A stretch of DNA of 64,000 bases from an uncultured Massilia sp. (lineage in GTDB: Bacteria; Pseudomonadota; Gammaproteobacteria; Burkholderiales; Burkholderiaceae_D). A model generated the notes under the pieces. That model worked only from the letters and a program-made list of their open reading frames with translations. It did not search any database and had not been told where the DNA came from. The position numbers and the translations under genes are program-made. This document shows, in pieces, positions 63,486-64,000 of the stretch; within the stretch, counting starts at the first letter, position 1; the number at the start of each line of letters is the position of its first letter. Location of the stretch: contig CAJYQM010000086.1 of assembly GCA_913777025.1 (NCBI GenBank), forward strand, positions 52,340 to 116,339. Reading direction: 5' to 3'.

Positions 63486-63848
63486 ATGCTGTTTTTGAAG
63501 AGCACCAGTGTTACCAAGGCACCCGGTATCTATGAAGTCGACGTCGCGGCCAAGCCGCCGGGCAAAACCTTCGGTGTCTTCATGGCGACCGACCCGGACA
63601 ATCCACCGCAGGCCGTGCTGACCGCCCTGGCCGAACTCGGCTTCCAGAACATCTACCAGCAGAACTACGTGCACAAGGACAAGGGCAAAGTCCTGGATCT
63701 GCATTTCCAGAAAAATGGCACCGACTTGTTCAATGGCTGGAAAGCGGAAGAGTGTACGAGCAACCTGGCCGCCATCGATTGCCTGTTCGGGAATGTCGGC
63801 ATCAAAGTGGCGCCGCGCGTCATGAGTCTCGCCGAAGCCTACGCCTGA
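63486..63848 (+). CDS. Hypothetical protein (~120 aa)
   Basis: MLFLKSTSVTKAPGIYEVDVAAKPPGKTFGVFMATDPDNPPQAVLTALAELGFQNIYQQNYVHKDKGK; no family recognised. Confidence 0.6.
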   Translation: MLFLKSTSVTKAPGIYEVDVAAKPPGKTFGVFMATDPDNPPQAVLTALAELGFQNIYQQNYVHKDKGKVLDLHFQKNGTDLFNGWKAEECTSNLAAIDCLFGNVGIKVAPRVMSLAEAYA

Positions 63849-63855
63849 GCGCCGT

Positions 63856-64000
63856 TCAGCGCACTTCCACGTGATATAAAGCCCACGGACAGGCGGCAAA
63901 GCGCTGCGGCAGCGGCAGCGCCGCCAGTTCCGGGATCCGGTCGGCATCGATCACGGCCCACAAGGGCCCCAATCCTCCCAGCGGCATCGGATGCGCGTCG
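63856..64000 (-). CDS. C-terminal fragment of a CDS running off the window edge, function unknown
   Basis: Minus-strand open frame ...DAHPMPLGGLGPLWAVIDADRIPELAALPLPQRFAACPWALYHVEVR*. Confidence 0.5.
   Translation of the reverse strand, partial: DAHPMPLGGLGPLWAVIDADRIPELAALPLPQRFAACPWALYHVEVR

Overview
This 64 kb window of high-GC chromosome looks like a betaproteobacterium, probably Oxalobacteraceae/Massilia-like; that placement is inferred from gene content only. Most of it is ordinary chromosomal backbone: glmS, glmU, rsmD, coaD, putA, ald, mtnN, an ABC uptake operon (livGFKHM-type), mnmG-rsmG-parA-parB, atpIBEFHAGDC, ppk2, ompW, pabBC, slmA, tRNA-Asp, tRNA-Thr, argB, hpt and aminopeptidase P. 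I found no rRNA, CRISPR array, prophage or IS element. The outstanding region is a 1.4 kb intergenic stretch at 23463-24875 with no credible CDS. It holds three diverged copies of one ~210 bp module. In each copy a DnaA box (TGTGGATAA), GTTTAC(G) at +35, TGGACAAAAANCGG at +90, TGTGGATAT at +141/+141/+142 and an opposing (T)TATCCACA-type box 17 bp further on keep near-invariant spacing. Upstream of each first box is AT-rich, DnaA-trio-like sequence. The same region holds 21 GTWWAC hexamers by hand count, against about 1.4 expected for equiprobable bases. Two near-perfect parS sites lie 8-10 kb to the right, and the mnmG-rsmG-parAB-atp block reads away from the region. I propose it is the replication origin, or an origin-like DnaA regulatory locus, even though dnaA is not in the window. 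Second-tier observations: a 9-bp-period repeat array between rsmG and parA, a three-site phased dyad between glmS and an Lrp-type regulator, a degenerate ABC ATPase with a half-size FtsX-like permease, a consensus FNR box upstream of ompW, and several operator-like palindromes.
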